Positions 28,089 through 35,527 of a stretch of DNA of 39,041 nt are shown in pieces. The notes under the pieces were generated by a model. The model worked only from the letters and a program-made list of their open reading frames with translations, was not told the DNA's origin and did not search any database. Within the stretch, counting starts at the first letter, position 1. Each line of letters begins with the position of its first letter. This DNA comes from a virus. A program made the translations under genes and the position numbers. The stretch is from the IMG/VR virus record IMGVR_UViG_3300036715_001154, positions 1 to 39,041 of that record; one strand, written 5' to 3'.

Positions 28089-30432
28089 GATTATGATTGT
28101 TGGGGAATACCCCAGCATGAACGACGAGGCTGAAGGCGTGCCCTTTGCAGGGTGGACAGGGACGGAGTTCGGGAAGATGTTGTCGGAGGCGGGCATCCTG
28201 CGCGGAGCGTGTTTTCTCACAGCGGTCGTGCGAGTGCGACCGCCGGCCAACTCGCTGGACTCGTTCATCGCCAAGCGCAAGATGGACATTACACCGCAGC
28301 ACGCGGCTGTACGCGACAAGATGTGCCTGCCCCCGGTATGGGAAGGCATTGACCTGCTGAAGCGCGAGATTGAGATGTGCAGGCCGAACGTCATCATCGC
28401 CTGCGGGAATCTTGCGATGTGGGCGCTGACAGGCAACTGGGGGATTACGAGCTGGCGCGGCAGTGTCATGCAGACGGACCTCGACCTCGCGCTGCCCTAC
28501 AAGCCCAAGGTCGTCGCTGCCTACGCTCCGGGGATTGTCATGCGGCAGTGGAGCTGGCGGCAGATCCTAGTCCGGGACTTACGGCGGGCGGTCAAGGAGT
28601 CACTCAGCGTGGAGTATTTGCGCCCCCAATATCGCTTCGTATTGCGCCCCCAATACTCCACAGTCATCCAGTATTTGCACTTGCTCCTACGAGCGGTCGA
28701 AGCCAGGCCCACCAAGCTCGCTGTGGACATTGAGACCCGGGCTGGGCACATCGCCTGCATCGGCGTCGCCTGGAGCAAGCTTGAAGCCTTGTGCATTCCG
28801 CTGATGTGCGTCGAGCGCCCGGAAGGTTATTGGCCGTTAGATCAGGAAGTCGAGGTAAGCTTTTTACTCTACAAACTGCTCACCCATGCGAACGCTGTGG
28901 TCATAGGCCAGAACTTCTCATACGACGCGCAGTACTTTCACAGGTGGCTGTGCTTCATCCCTCGCCTTGTACGCGATACCATGATTGCGCAGCATTGCTG
29001 CTTCAGCAATATGCAAAAGAGCTTGGACTTCCTGAGTTCGATGTACTGCGAAAGCCATCTTTACTGGAAGGAAGACGGGAAGACCTGGGACGAGAAGACT
29101 GGAGAGGACCAGCTCTGGGAGTACAACTGCATGGACGCAGTTATCACCTACGAAGTAGATGAGGTCGAACAGAAAACAGTGGCGACTATGGGCCTGCAAG
29201 CGGTCCACGACTTCCAGCAGAAGCTCTTCTGGCCAGTGCTTCGCACCATGAACTACGGTATTCGAGTGGCTGCTGCCAAGCGTGGGGAGTTTGCCATGCG
29301 ACTCAGCGACGAAATAGCCGCCCGCGAACAGTGGCTAATCGACGTTATCGGCCATCCTCTGAATCCCGCCTCACCATTACAAATGCAGGAGCTTTTTTAT
29401 GGACAACTTGGTTTTAAGCCCATCATCAATCGCAAGTCTGGAACAGTTACTTGCGACGACGAAGCCCTTGGAAAACTTGCTGATCGCGAACCTCTCGTTC
29501 GACCTTTGGTCCGCAAGGTTCTTGAACTGCGAAGTCTCAACGTGTACCTTTCGACGTTTGTCAACGCGCCTCTTGACTCTGATGGACGTATCCGATGCTC
29601 TTTTAACATCGCTGGAACCGAAACTTACAGATTCAGCTCAAGCAAGAATGCATTCAGCAGTGGCCTCAATCTTCAAAATATACCACCTGGCGGTGAAACA
29701 GACGGAGGAGAACTACAGCTCCCTAACATTCGAGAACTTTTCATTCCAGACGCCGGCTGCGAGTTCTTCGACATTGACCTCAACAGCGCAGACCTCTCTA
29801 TTGTTGTCTGGGAAGCTGACGAGTCCGAAGCTAAAGCCATCCTCCAAAGCGGAGAAGACTTCTACTCCGTCGTCGGAAAAGAGTTCTACAAAGACCCGGG
29901 GTTCAGCAAGAAAGATCCCCGTAGAAACCGATTCTTCAAGCCGTTTTGCCACGGCACAAACTACCTTGGCACAGCAAAAGGTTTGGCCGAGCGGCTCGGC
30001 ATCAGCGTCCACGAAGCGGACCGCACGCAAAAATGGTACTTCGGGAAATTCCCAGGAATAAAACGCTGGCAAGAAGACATCAAGGATCAGGTTTACAAGC
30101 GCCGCATGGTGCAGAACGTGTTCGGCTATCGAACCTACTACTTCGATCGCATCGAGGGCACGATCTTCAATCAGGCGATTGCTTGGATTCCCCAGTCCAC
30201 CATCGCTTGCCTCATCAACCGCGCTTACGTCAACATCGACGCCAACCTACCGCAGGTCAAGGTTCTCCTACAGGTTCACGACTCGCTGGCCGGACAGTAC
30301 CCGATCGCCGGAGCCGAGGCCACTCGCAAGGCGATCCTGGCCAACGCCTCCATCACGCTGCCCTACAGCGATCCCTTGACAATCGGGGTTGGCTTGAAGA
30401 CCAGCACCTCTTCCTGGGGGGCCTGTGGCTAG
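28051..30432 (+). CDS. Uracil-DNA-glycosylase-like domain fused to family A DNA polymerase
   Basis: The start is ATG 28051 (793 aa) with GGAG seven bases upstream. Residues ~10-185 resemble a family 4/5 UDG (G18-E-Y-P-S, G-V-P-F-A-G-W-T-G, C-G-N-L-A-M-W-A-L). The H-P-S segment that normally completes the active site reads Y-A-P-G-I-V-M-R, so activity is doubtful. The 3'-5' exonuclease has D226-I-E228, N-F-S-Y-D-A and Y-x3-D (Y-N-C-M-D-A). Polymerase motif A is D574-I-D576-L, motif B is R-R-N-R-F-F-K-P-F-C-H-G-T-N-Y-L and motif C is V-H743-D744-S. This is the replicative polymerase. A short L-R-P-Q-Y unit is duplicated in the linker near 28614-28655. Confidence 0.93.
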   Translation: MPTIRPVGPCPAKIMIVGEYPSMNDEAEGVPFAGWTGTEFGKMLSEAGILRGACFLTAVVRVRPPANSLDSFIAKRKMDITPQHAAVRDKMCLPPVWEGIDLLKREIEMCRPNVIIACGNLAMWALTGNWGITSWRGSVMQTDLDLALPYKPKVVAAYAPGIVMRQWSWRQILVRDLRRAVKESLSVEYLRPQYRFVLRPQYSTVIQYLHLLLRAVEARPTKLAVDIETRAGHIACIGVAWSKLEALCIPLMCVERPEGYWPLDQEVEVSFLLYKLLTHANAVVIGQNFSYDAQYFHRWLCFIPRLVRDTMIAQHCCFSNMQKSLDFLSSMYCESHLYWKEDGKTWDEKTGEDQLWEYNCMDAVITYEVDEVEQKTVATMGLQAVHDFQQKLFWPVLRTMNYGIRVAAAKRGEFAMRLSDEIAAREQWLIDVIGHPLNPASPLQMQELFYGQLGFKPIINRKSGTVTCDDEALGKLADREPLVRPLVRKVLELRSLNVYLSTFVNAPLDSDGRIRCSFNIAGTETYRFSSSKNAFSSGLNLQNIPPGGETDGGELQLPNIRELFIPDAGCEFFDIDLNSADLSIVVWEADESEAKAILQSGEDFYSVVGKEFYKDPGFSKKDPRRNRFFKPFCHGTNYLGTAKGLAERLGISVHEADRTQKWYFGKFPGIKRWQEDIKDQVYKRRMVQNVFGYRTYYFDRIEGTIFNQAIAWIPQSTIACLINRAYVNIDANLPQVKVLLQVHDSLAGQYPIAGAEATRKAILANASITLPYSDPLTIGVGLKTSTSSWGACG

Positions 30433-31645
30433 ACACTATGACGACTGGCTCACCGCGTTCATGGACTACTCGAAGTATGGAGAAGCTCCGAAGCATATGT
30501 ACTTCTGGGCGGGAGTGTCTGCGATAGCGGGAGCGTTGCGCCGCAGGGTATGGATTGATCAGCGGTACTTTCGATGGTATCCGAACTTCTACATCTGCCT
30601 CGTTGCCCCTCCCGGCATCGTCAGCAAGTCCACAACTGCGGGTGTCGCGATGAACCTGTTGCGGCGAGTGCCGGGGGTGAAGTTCGGGCCGGATGTGGTG
30701 ACTTGGCCAGCGCTAGTCCAGGCGTTCGAGGAAGTCACGGAGATGTTTGAGCTTGATGGGGTTTACTACCCCATGTCGGCGCTGACGCTTGAGAGCAGCG
30801 AGTTCGGGAACTTGTTGGACCCACAGGACAAGCAGATGGTGGACTTGCTCGTCAGCCTGTGGGACGGCAAGGAGGGTGTTTTCAAGAAGTCCACTAAGAC
30901 CAACGGTTCCAACGCTGTCGAAAATCCTTGGATCAACATGATCGCCTGCACTACTCCGAGTTGGATCGCAGGCAACTTCCCGGAATACATGATTGGTGGG
31001 GGCTTCACTTCGCGGACCATCTTCGTTTATGCAGACACCAAAGCTAAATACATCGCCTACCCAGCCGACCATGTTCCCGACAACTTCAAGCTACAAGGAG
31101 ATATGCTGGTTGAAGACCTCACCCACATTTCCGCCAACGTCTGTGGGGAGTACAAGCTCTCGCCTGCTGCAACCGAGTGGGGTAATAACTGGTACAAGCG
31201 CCACTATTCCAAGCGAGCCATCAACCTAGACGCAGAGCGCTTTGGCGGCTACATCGCCCGGAAGCAAACCCACATCCACAAGCTCGCAATGGTGCTGGCT
31301 GCAAGCGCTGGGGATGCCATGCTGATCGAACCCGAGCACTTGTCGGTGGCTGATTCTATGGTGACTGACCTCGAGCCGGATATGCAGTTCGTGTTCAGCA
31401 AAGTCGGGCGCAACGACAGCAGCCAGTACGCCGAGAAGCTGGTCAACTTCATCGCAGAGCGTGGCAAGGTGCCGTATGGCGAAGCCTACCGTTATGTCCA
31501 CACTTACTTCCCTTCCATGCGGGATTTCGAGGATGTACTGGCAGGGTGTTGTAGGGCCGGCTACATCAAGACGATTCAGGAAGAAGGAAAGCCCTACCTT
31601 GCAGCAGGGCTTCCAATGCCGAAGAGTTCCAGCGCTTTGCAGTAG
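30425..31645 (+). CDS. DUF3987-type replication ATPase (helicase/primase-like)
   Basis: GTG 30425 overlaps the polymerase stop by eight bases and is preceded by a G-rich site, so the two are coupled. The 406-aa product shows W-A-G-V-S-A-I-A-G-A-L, then a degenerate P-loop A-P-P-G-I-V-S-K-S-T at ~61-70 (glycines replaced by A and S). It continues with V-D-L-L-V-S-L-W-D-G-K-E-G and F-T-S-R-T-I-F-V-Y, typical of the DUF3987 replicative-ATPase family. The C-terminal ~80 residues look like a winged helix. No zinc-ribbon primase or DnaB gene is seen, so this is the best replicative helicase candidate. It is the last early gene and meets the late operon tail-to-tail. Confidence 0.8.
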   Translation: MARHYDDWLTAFMDYSKYGEAPKHMYFWAGVSAIAGALRRRVWIDQRYFRWYPNFYICLVAPPGIVSKSTTAGVAMNLLRRVPGVKFGPDVVTWPALVQAFEEVTEMFELDGVYYPMSALTLESSEFGNLLDPQDKQMVDLLVSLWDGKEGVFKKSTKTNGSNAVENPWINMIACTTPSWIAGNFPEYMIGGGFTSRTIFVYADTKAKYIAYPADHVPDNFKLQGDMLVEDLTHISANVCGEYKLSPAATEWGNNWYKRHYSKRAINLDAERFGGYIARKQTHIHKLAMVLAASAGDAMLIEPEHLSVADSMVTDLEPDMQFVFSKVGRNDSSQYAEKLVNFIAERGKVPYGEAYRYVHTYFPSMRDFEDVLAGCCRAGYIKTIQEEGKPYLAAGLPMPKSSSALQ

Positions 31646-31653
31646 CCGGCGCG

Positions 31654-32157
31654 CTAGTACCCCGGACGCTGCATCCCGCCTTGACGGGCGGCGAGGGCAG
31701 CGGTCAGTGCTTGGATGGCCTGTGGGTTAGGCGGAGCACCAGCGCCCATTGAAGGCATACCAGCGCCCATCGGAGGAGCGCCCATCGGAGGAGCGCCCAT
31801 TGGGGGCAAACCCCCCTGAGCTTGCGGTGGCAACCCTCCCTGAGCTTGCGGTGGCAATGGTCCCCCCATTGGAGGCGCACTCATCGACGGAGCACCCATT
31901 GGAGGCGCACTCATCGGGGCTTGCGGCGGCAAACCAGCGGGTGGCATGCCTATCGGCGGTGCTCCCATTGGAGGTGCTCCCATTGGACGCTGCATCGGCG
32001 GTATCCCCATTGGACGCTGCATCGGCGGTGGGCCACCAAGTCCAGGCGGTGCCATGCCTCCCGGAACACCGCCCGCTTGCGGCGGCATCGGACGCAGGGG
32101 ACCGCCAGCGCCTGGAAGGCTCAGCGAGGGACGTTGCAAGAAGGAAGGCATTGGCAT
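31654..32157 (-). CDS. Proline/methionine/glycine-rich repeat protein (167 aa)
   Basis: ATG 32157 has AAGGAG seven bases upstream, the strongest ribosome site in the late operon. The N-terminal ~25 residues are hydrophobic/basic, then come runs of P-P-M-G-A, P-P-M-Q-R-P-M-G and Q-A-Q-G-G-L-P. The C-terminus is a short helix (A-I-Q-A-L-T-A-A-L-A-A-R) and G-G-M-Q-R-P-G-Y. The low-complexity middle suggests a disordered or collagen-like tether. It is the last late gene. No family is recognised; it could be a virion minor protein. Confidence 0.7.
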   Translation of the reverse strand: MPMPSFLQRPSLSLPGAGGPLRPMPPQAGGVPGGMAPPGLGGPPPMQRPMGIPPMQRPMGAPPMGAPPIGMPPAGLPPQAPMSAPPMGAPSMSAPPMGGPLPPQAQGGLPPQAQGGLPPMGAPPMGAPPMGAGMPSMGAGAPPNPQAIQALTAALAARQGGMQRPGY

Positions 32158-32167
32158 GGAAAACTCC

Positions 32168-32446
32168 TTAGGTTGCCGGAAGAACCAGCTGGGTTGGGAC
32201 GGGGACGGGGTCGGGCGGCGCTTCAACCACACCGGCGCTCTTGAGCGCAGCATAGCCAACGTGGACAGCGCGGGTCAGTTCAGTCGCAACCTCGGGCGAG
32301 GCCAGCGCTTGCTCCGCCGCCACGACCATGCTGACTGCGGCTTTCAAGCGACCAGCACCGCCGGTTGTGGGCAGAAGGGTAGCCGCCGCCTGGATCATTT
32401 GGGCAAGCAGTGGCCCGAATTGAATTAAAATCGAAAACCAGTTCAT
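32168..32446 (-). CDS. Small late protein (92 aa), unknown function
   Basis: ATG 32446 follows AGGAAC by eight bases. The product opens M-N-W-F-S-I-L-I-Q-F-G-P-L-L-A-Q-M-I-Q-A-A, an amphipathic or membrane-interacting helix, then an Ala/Val-rich helical middle and a Pro/Val tail ending V-L-P-A-T. It lies directly after the lipoprotein ORF in the lysis cassette, so a lysis accessory role is possible but unsupported by any motif. Confidence 0.6.
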   Translation of the reverse strand: MNWFSILIQFGPLLAQMIQAAATLLPTTGGAGRLKAAVSMVVAAEQALASPEVATELTRAVHVGYAALKSAGVVEAPPDPVPVPTQLVLPAT

Positions 32447-32465
32447 AGTAAGGGTTCCTCTGAGG

Positions 32466-32783
32466 TTACAGGTTCTTGCAGTCAAGGCCCACGGCGAACC
32501 CAATAACGTGTGCCCGAGAAGAGTCGTAGCGGTTAGGGTCCGTCTCCCTGTGGGCCGACAGGCTGTTGGGGGTTGACAAGCTTGCCCGCGCGCCACACTT
32601 TAATGGCTGCTGCGGCGTCGGGTGTGAGGCTTCCCAGCGATGAATCCAGTGGTCCTTGCTCTCCCGCAGATGGTCCCCCAGCCGTTCCACCGAAGGCGCC
32701 CACCTTATCGGTGGTGATAACTGTGAGCAGCCAGTTAACCAAAGCCAGCACACCGCCAGCAACAGCAACCGTGGTGGCATCAT
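32466..32783 (-). CDS. Rz1-like lipoprotein (candidate o-spanin) overlapping the holin gene
   Basis: Out of frame with the holin, this 105-aa ORF begins at ATG 32783 (in-frame alternatives: ATG 32780 and 32798) and ends at 32466, past the holin stop. The N-terminus is M-M-P-P-R-L-L-L-L-A-V-C-W-L-W-L-T-G-C: a signal peptide with lipobox L-T-G-C19. The mature part is charged with P-P-I-R-W and H-W-I-H-R-W and has no C-terminal membrane segment, so it fits an outer-membrane o-spanin. Two facts favour it: the lipobox, and that it fills an otherwise unused 86-nt gap, leaving 19 nt before the next start. No matching i-spanin is apparent. The start has a weak ribosome site. Confidence 0.6.
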   Translation of the reverse strand: MMPPRLLLLAVCWLWLTGCSQLSPPIRWAPSVERLGDHLRESKDHWIHRWEASHPTPQQPLKCGARASLSTPNSLSAHRETDPNRYDSSRAHVIGFAVGLDCKNL

Positions 32784-32946
32784 CCAGGTGCAGATCATAG
32801 CCAATCGACCTCATGAACAGGGCCGAAGCCCCAAATACACCAGCGAGTTGGTTGGCGGAGATTTGGCGCTTTTTCCACTTCGCAGGGTCCGCCACCACTC
32901 CACCAGCTTGCAGCACATTCCAGGCTGCCTTGAGGGTCTCGATCAT
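32533..32946 (-). CDS. Holin
   Basis: ATG 32946 has AGGAAC just upstream and overlaps the endolysin TGA. The 137-aa product has A-D-P-A-K-W-K-K-R-Q-I-S-A-N-Q-L-A near residue 20-36 and two likely membrane segments: ~34-49 (L-A-G-V-F-G-A-S-A-L-F-M) and ~57-78 (T-T-V-A-V-A-G-G-V-L-A-L-V-N-W-L-L-T-V-I-T). A Gly/Pro-rich cytoplasmic tail follows. The order endolysin-holin and the topology identify it as the lysis timer that opens the inner membrane. Part of its coding region is shared with the lipoprotein ORF on the same strand. Confidence 0.8.
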   Translation of the reverse strand: MIETLKAAWNVLQAGGVVADPAKWKKRQISANQLAGVFGASALFMRSIGYDLHLDDATTVAVAGGVLALVNWLLTVITTDKVGAFGGTAGGPSAGEQGPLDSSLGSLTPDAAAAIKVWRAGKLVNPQQPVGPQGDGP

Positions 32947-33359
32947 GCTAGGTTCCTCGCTGTTCGCAGTTGTGCAATTGTCCGCCCGCCGGTGAACTGA
33001 CAGTGTGCAAGCTCGGGAAAGCTTGTCCAGCGGCCCGCCCACTCCAACCCGCACTGCTCGGCGATCTTGCCACAGCGCTCGAAGAGCTTGTGGTCGTCCC
33101 ATGCGGGCTTGCCGTTGACCATCGGCACCCAATCGAAAGCACAGCGATAATTGTGGAAGCTCGAGCCGGGCTTGGCATTGGTCACTACCTTGCCAGGAGT
33201 TGTGCGACCCTGCGCGTAGAGCGCTGCCTGGCACTCGTCGTCCCGGAAGGTGCTGGTGATCAGAATCTCAATTCCCTGCTGCACGCAGGCTCGTTGAAAG
33301 TCCTGAGCCTTGTCCTGTACTTCCGGCAGAAGATCGGTTAGCTTGCGACTGTTAATCAC
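32943..33359 (-). CDS. Endolysin, M15-family (VanY-like) peptidase
   Basis: GTG 33359 overlaps the previous stop (GTGA) with AAGGA seven bases upstream, giving 138 aa; the open frame extends further but without a site. The Zn ligands of the M15/DD-carboxypeptidase fold are visible: H69 and D76 in S-F-H-N-Y-R-C-A-F-D-W and H119 in E-L-A-H-C-Q. S-T-F-R-D-D-E-C-Q-A-A-L-Y-A-Q-G-R matches the family N-terminal region. It would cut peptide crosslinks of peptidoglycan. There is no signal peptide, so a holin is needed for release. It is coupled to the holin gene downstream. Confidence 0.9.
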   Translation of the reverse strand: MINSRKLTDLLPEVQDKAQDFQRACVQQGIEILITSTFRDDECQAALYAQGRTTPGKVVTNAKPGSSFHNYRCAFDWVPMVNGKPAWDDHKLFERCGKIAEQCGLEWAGRWTSFPELAHCQFTGGRTIAQLRTARNLA

Positions 33360-33553
33360 GACCCAGTCCTTTGATGATACCCGTAAGCAGCCACCGCAAT
33401 CAGCACAACTATCATGAAGTCCCGCACCCGCTTCATCACACCTTGCCCGATATTTTGGTAGAACTGCTCGGTCCAACGCTTTTGCATCAGATCGACAATC
33501 GCCACCACATCAGCGTCTGTAAGGTTGCGGGAGGGACGGTGATCTTGCTCCAC
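33356..33553 (-). CDS. Small C-terminal-membrane protein (65 aa) before the endolysin
   Basis: GTG 33553 with CGGAG upstream. The N-terminal part is soluble and charged (N-L-T-D-A-D-V-V-A-I-V-D-L-M-Q-K-R-W-T-E-Q) and one membrane segment lies at residues ~45-60 (M-I-V-V-L-I-A-V-A-A-Y-G-Y). The TGA overlaps the endolysin start. Small proteins with this plan sit before endolysins in several podoviruses and may be a second holin, an antiholin or a lysis regulator; the sequence does not decide. Confidence 0.65.
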   Translation of the reverse strand: MEQDHRPSRNLTDADVVAIVDLMQKRWTEQFYQNIGQGVMKRVRDFMIVVLIAVAAYGYHQRTGS

Positions 33554-33563
33554 TGTAGCTCCG

Positions 33564-33890
33564 TTAGGCGAGGCGGCGAAGGGCTAGGCGGGTGAGTCGC
33601 TTGAGGACATTGCTGGCCTGTGCGAGGTTGGTGACGTTGGCCGTCCACCAGGCATCGAAAGCCGTGTTGTCCATCGCCCGCAGTTGCTGGATGGTAGCGT
33701 CCCCCTGAATCGTTTGATCGAGGGCGGCAAGCCGAGTCGGCTCTGGGTCAGTCAGGATCGCATTGATTTGTGCGATCAGCTGCACATCTGTCGATTCAGG
33801 GCTTACCATCACCGACTGCCCTGCGTCTCCCACGAAGCGCGTTTGATCGCTACTGCGAGTCCAGTTATGTCCGAGAATGTCAAGAGGCAT
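33564..33890 (-). CDS. Small late protein (108 aa), unknown function
   Basis: ATG 33890 is behind AGGAC. The product opens M-P-L-D-I-L-G-H-N-W-T-R-S and is helical from ~35 on (I-A-Q-I-N-A-I-L-T-D-P, then F-D-A-W-W-T-A-N-V-T-N-L-A-Q-A), ending L-T-R-L-A-L-R-R-L-A. It lies between the fibre and lysis genes. Small phage proteins here often act in tail-fibre assembly, but nothing in the sequence shows this. Confidence 0.65.
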   Translation of the reverse strand: MPLDILGHNWTRSSDQTRFVGDAGQSVMVSPESTDVQLIAQINAILTDPEPTRLAALDQTIQGDATIQQLRAMDNTAFDAWWTANVTNLAQASNVLKRLTRLALRRLA

Positions 33891-33899
33891 TTTTGAGTC

Positions 33900-34811
33900 C
33901 TACCAAGAAAGAACCACGACTAGTCCAAGAGCGCCATCGCCACCCTTGCCGGAAGCGAAGCCATTGTCAGACCCGCCACCGCCACCACCTCCGCCACCGT
34001 AAGCTCCCCCGGCTGCACCAGCACCGCCTGCGGCTCCAGACTTAGAATAGCCACCGCCACCACCAGAGCCGCCCAGCAGCATATATTTCGCCACGGAAGC
34101 GCCAACAGTTGCAGCTACCGGAGTAGCCGTAGTTCCCGCAGCACCGCCTAGGCGCGCCTGTAGCCAAGCTGTTAGTTGAGTACCTGCGGCTGAGGTAAGG
34201 TTCCCTCCACGGCCGCCATCGTAGCCAGTCGCGCCGCCCCCCAAGCCTCCACCGCCTCCTCCACCACCTGAAGCTCCGTAGCCCCCTTGTTGGTCTGTGC
34301 CTGTGTTTCCACCAGTGCGTGCGCCAGCTCCTCCTTGGGTGCCGTTGAAGAGGCTGGTTACGCTTGGCGACCCCAGGCCAAAAGTTTGTGCTGGCGCAGC
34401 CGGGTTTCCGATAACACCACCACTACCCCCAGGACCAGAGGCAAACTGACACCAGCTGCCGAAGGTGACATTCGCAGGGCTGGCGCCAATCGTACCGACT
34501 GTACTGTCAACTGCAATCGCGGGACCACCAGCAGCCGCAGCCGGAACCGTAACCGTTTCAGTTCCGCCCAAAGCTGAAGTTGCAAAGTCAAACCAGCCAA
34601 AAGCTCCACCGGAACCACCAGAGCCACCACTGCGGTCCGTGGCGCCAGCTTGCCGCGCACCAGATCCACCACCGCCACCATTCCCCAAGCCAAACACCCG
34701 CGTGTACAGCTTTCCCGTAGGCTTGCGCCAAGTTCCTGTAGTCAGGAAAAACTGTACATCCACAGAACCAGCGGGAAACTGCGGCAGTCCGATGTTGATG
34801 GAGGTGCTCAC
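33900..34811 (-). CDS. Glycine-rich tail fibre / adhesin-like protein
   Basis: GTG 34811 follows AAGGA by six bases. The 303-aa product opens with a beta-rich T-S-I-N-I-G-L-P-Q-F-P and V-Q-F-F-L-T-T-G-T-W-R-K-P. It then has many poly-glycine stretches (G-N-G-G-G-G-G-S-G, G-G-G-G-G-G-G-G-L-G-G, S-G-G-G-G-G-Y) and ends G-L-V-V-V-L-S-W. Poly-Gly stretches of this type form polyglycine-II sandwiches in host-range adhesins such as the S16 gp38 tip. It is the probable receptor-binding tip; receptor specificity would lie in the loops between the Gly runs. Confidence 0.7.
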   Translation of the reverse strand: MSTSINIGLPQFPAGSVDVQFFLTTGTWRKPTGKLYTRVFGLGNGGGGGSGARQAGATDRSGGSGGSGGAFGWFDFATSALGGTETVTVPAAAAGGPAIAVDSTVGTIGASPANVTFGSWCQFASGPGGSGGVIGNPAAPAQTFGLGSPSVTSLFNGTQGGAGARTGGNTGTDQQGGYGASGGGGGGGGLGGGATGYDGGRGGNLTSAAGTQLTAWLQARLGGAAGTTATPVAATVGASVAKYMLLGGSGGGGGYSKSGAAGGAGAAGGAYGGGGGGGGGSDNGFASGKGGDGALGLVVVLSW

Positions 34812-34820
34812 TGCGAGTCC

Positions 34821-35525
34821 TTAGTAGCGGGCCACCACAGCTTGCAACTTCACCGCGGCTGGCAGGGCGCTCGCAGCCGCCGCCATCCCAGCTACCAGCA
34901 TCGTGTTTACGCCGAGCTTGAGTTCAGTCTTGACCACGCTGCCGTCCATCGCGTTGTTGATGAAGCCAGTCGAAGCGATCGCCGCGGTGTTGCCTGCGTT
35001 GGCAGCGACTGTTGCCCGGAAGTGCTGGGACGTGCGGCAGATGCGGGTGCCTGCGGCCAACGGTGTGAGGTTGGCGAAGGGTGCGCCGTTGGAGACAAGT
35101 GTTAAGGCATTGACTGCCGTTACCACACCAATGATGCCATCGACTGCTGCGTTCGGGGCAAGGCCAAGTGGCGCAAAGGTCATGATTTCGTCGCCCACCA
35201 GGAAACCGTCGGTGATGAAGCTTCCGGCTGTGCGATTGAGCGTGTTGGTGACAGTGGTGGACATTACGCCGGTGTTGACAGCGTCTTGAGTCGTGGCGAT
35301 TCTGGCCATCCAAAGGGTAATGTCCTTGGCCACGGCGTCAGTGCTAGAACCTACCAAGTCCACTACCGTGCAGCCACCATAGTATGGGGGGAGCGTGCCA
35401 GTTGCCGCCGCAGCTGCATAGGCGTCCACCACCACTTTCGCGATGGTGCTGTTGGTGATCGTGAAGCTCGCCGGTGACGGAGTCTCGAAAACGGCGGGAG
35501 TGTTGGCATAAGCGGGTTGTGTCAT
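34821..35525 (-). CDS. Tail appendage protein, unknown fold
   Basis: ATG 35525 has GGAG six bases upstream and follows the previous stop by two bases. The 234-aa product is beta-rich and has few charged residues (F-T-I-T-N-S-T-I-A-K-V-V-V-D-A-Y, then V-T-N-T-L-N-R-T-A-G-S-F). It ends A-V-K-L-Q-A-V-V-A-R-Y. It lies between two appendage genes, so it is inferred to be part of the tail spike or fibre complex. No catalytic depolymerase motif is apparent. Confidence 0.6.
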   Translation of the reverse strand: MTQPAYANTPAVFETPSPASFTITNSTIAKVVVDAYAAAAATGTLPPYYGGCTVVDLVGSSTDAVAKDITLWMARIATTQDAVNTGVMSTTVTNTLNRTAGSFITDGFLVGDEIMTFAPLGLAPNAAVDGIIGVVTAVNALTLVSNGAPFANLTPLAAGTRICRTSQHFRATVAANAGNTAAIASTGFINNAMDGSVVKTELKLGVNTMLVAGMAAAASALPAAVKLQAVVARY

Positions 35526-35527
35526 TT

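Noticed and set aside
32573-32606. TTGACA (32573-32578) as a promoter in the lysis genes
   Set aside because: The nearest -10-like sequence is 21 bp away and on the strand opposite to the genes, inside the holin gene.
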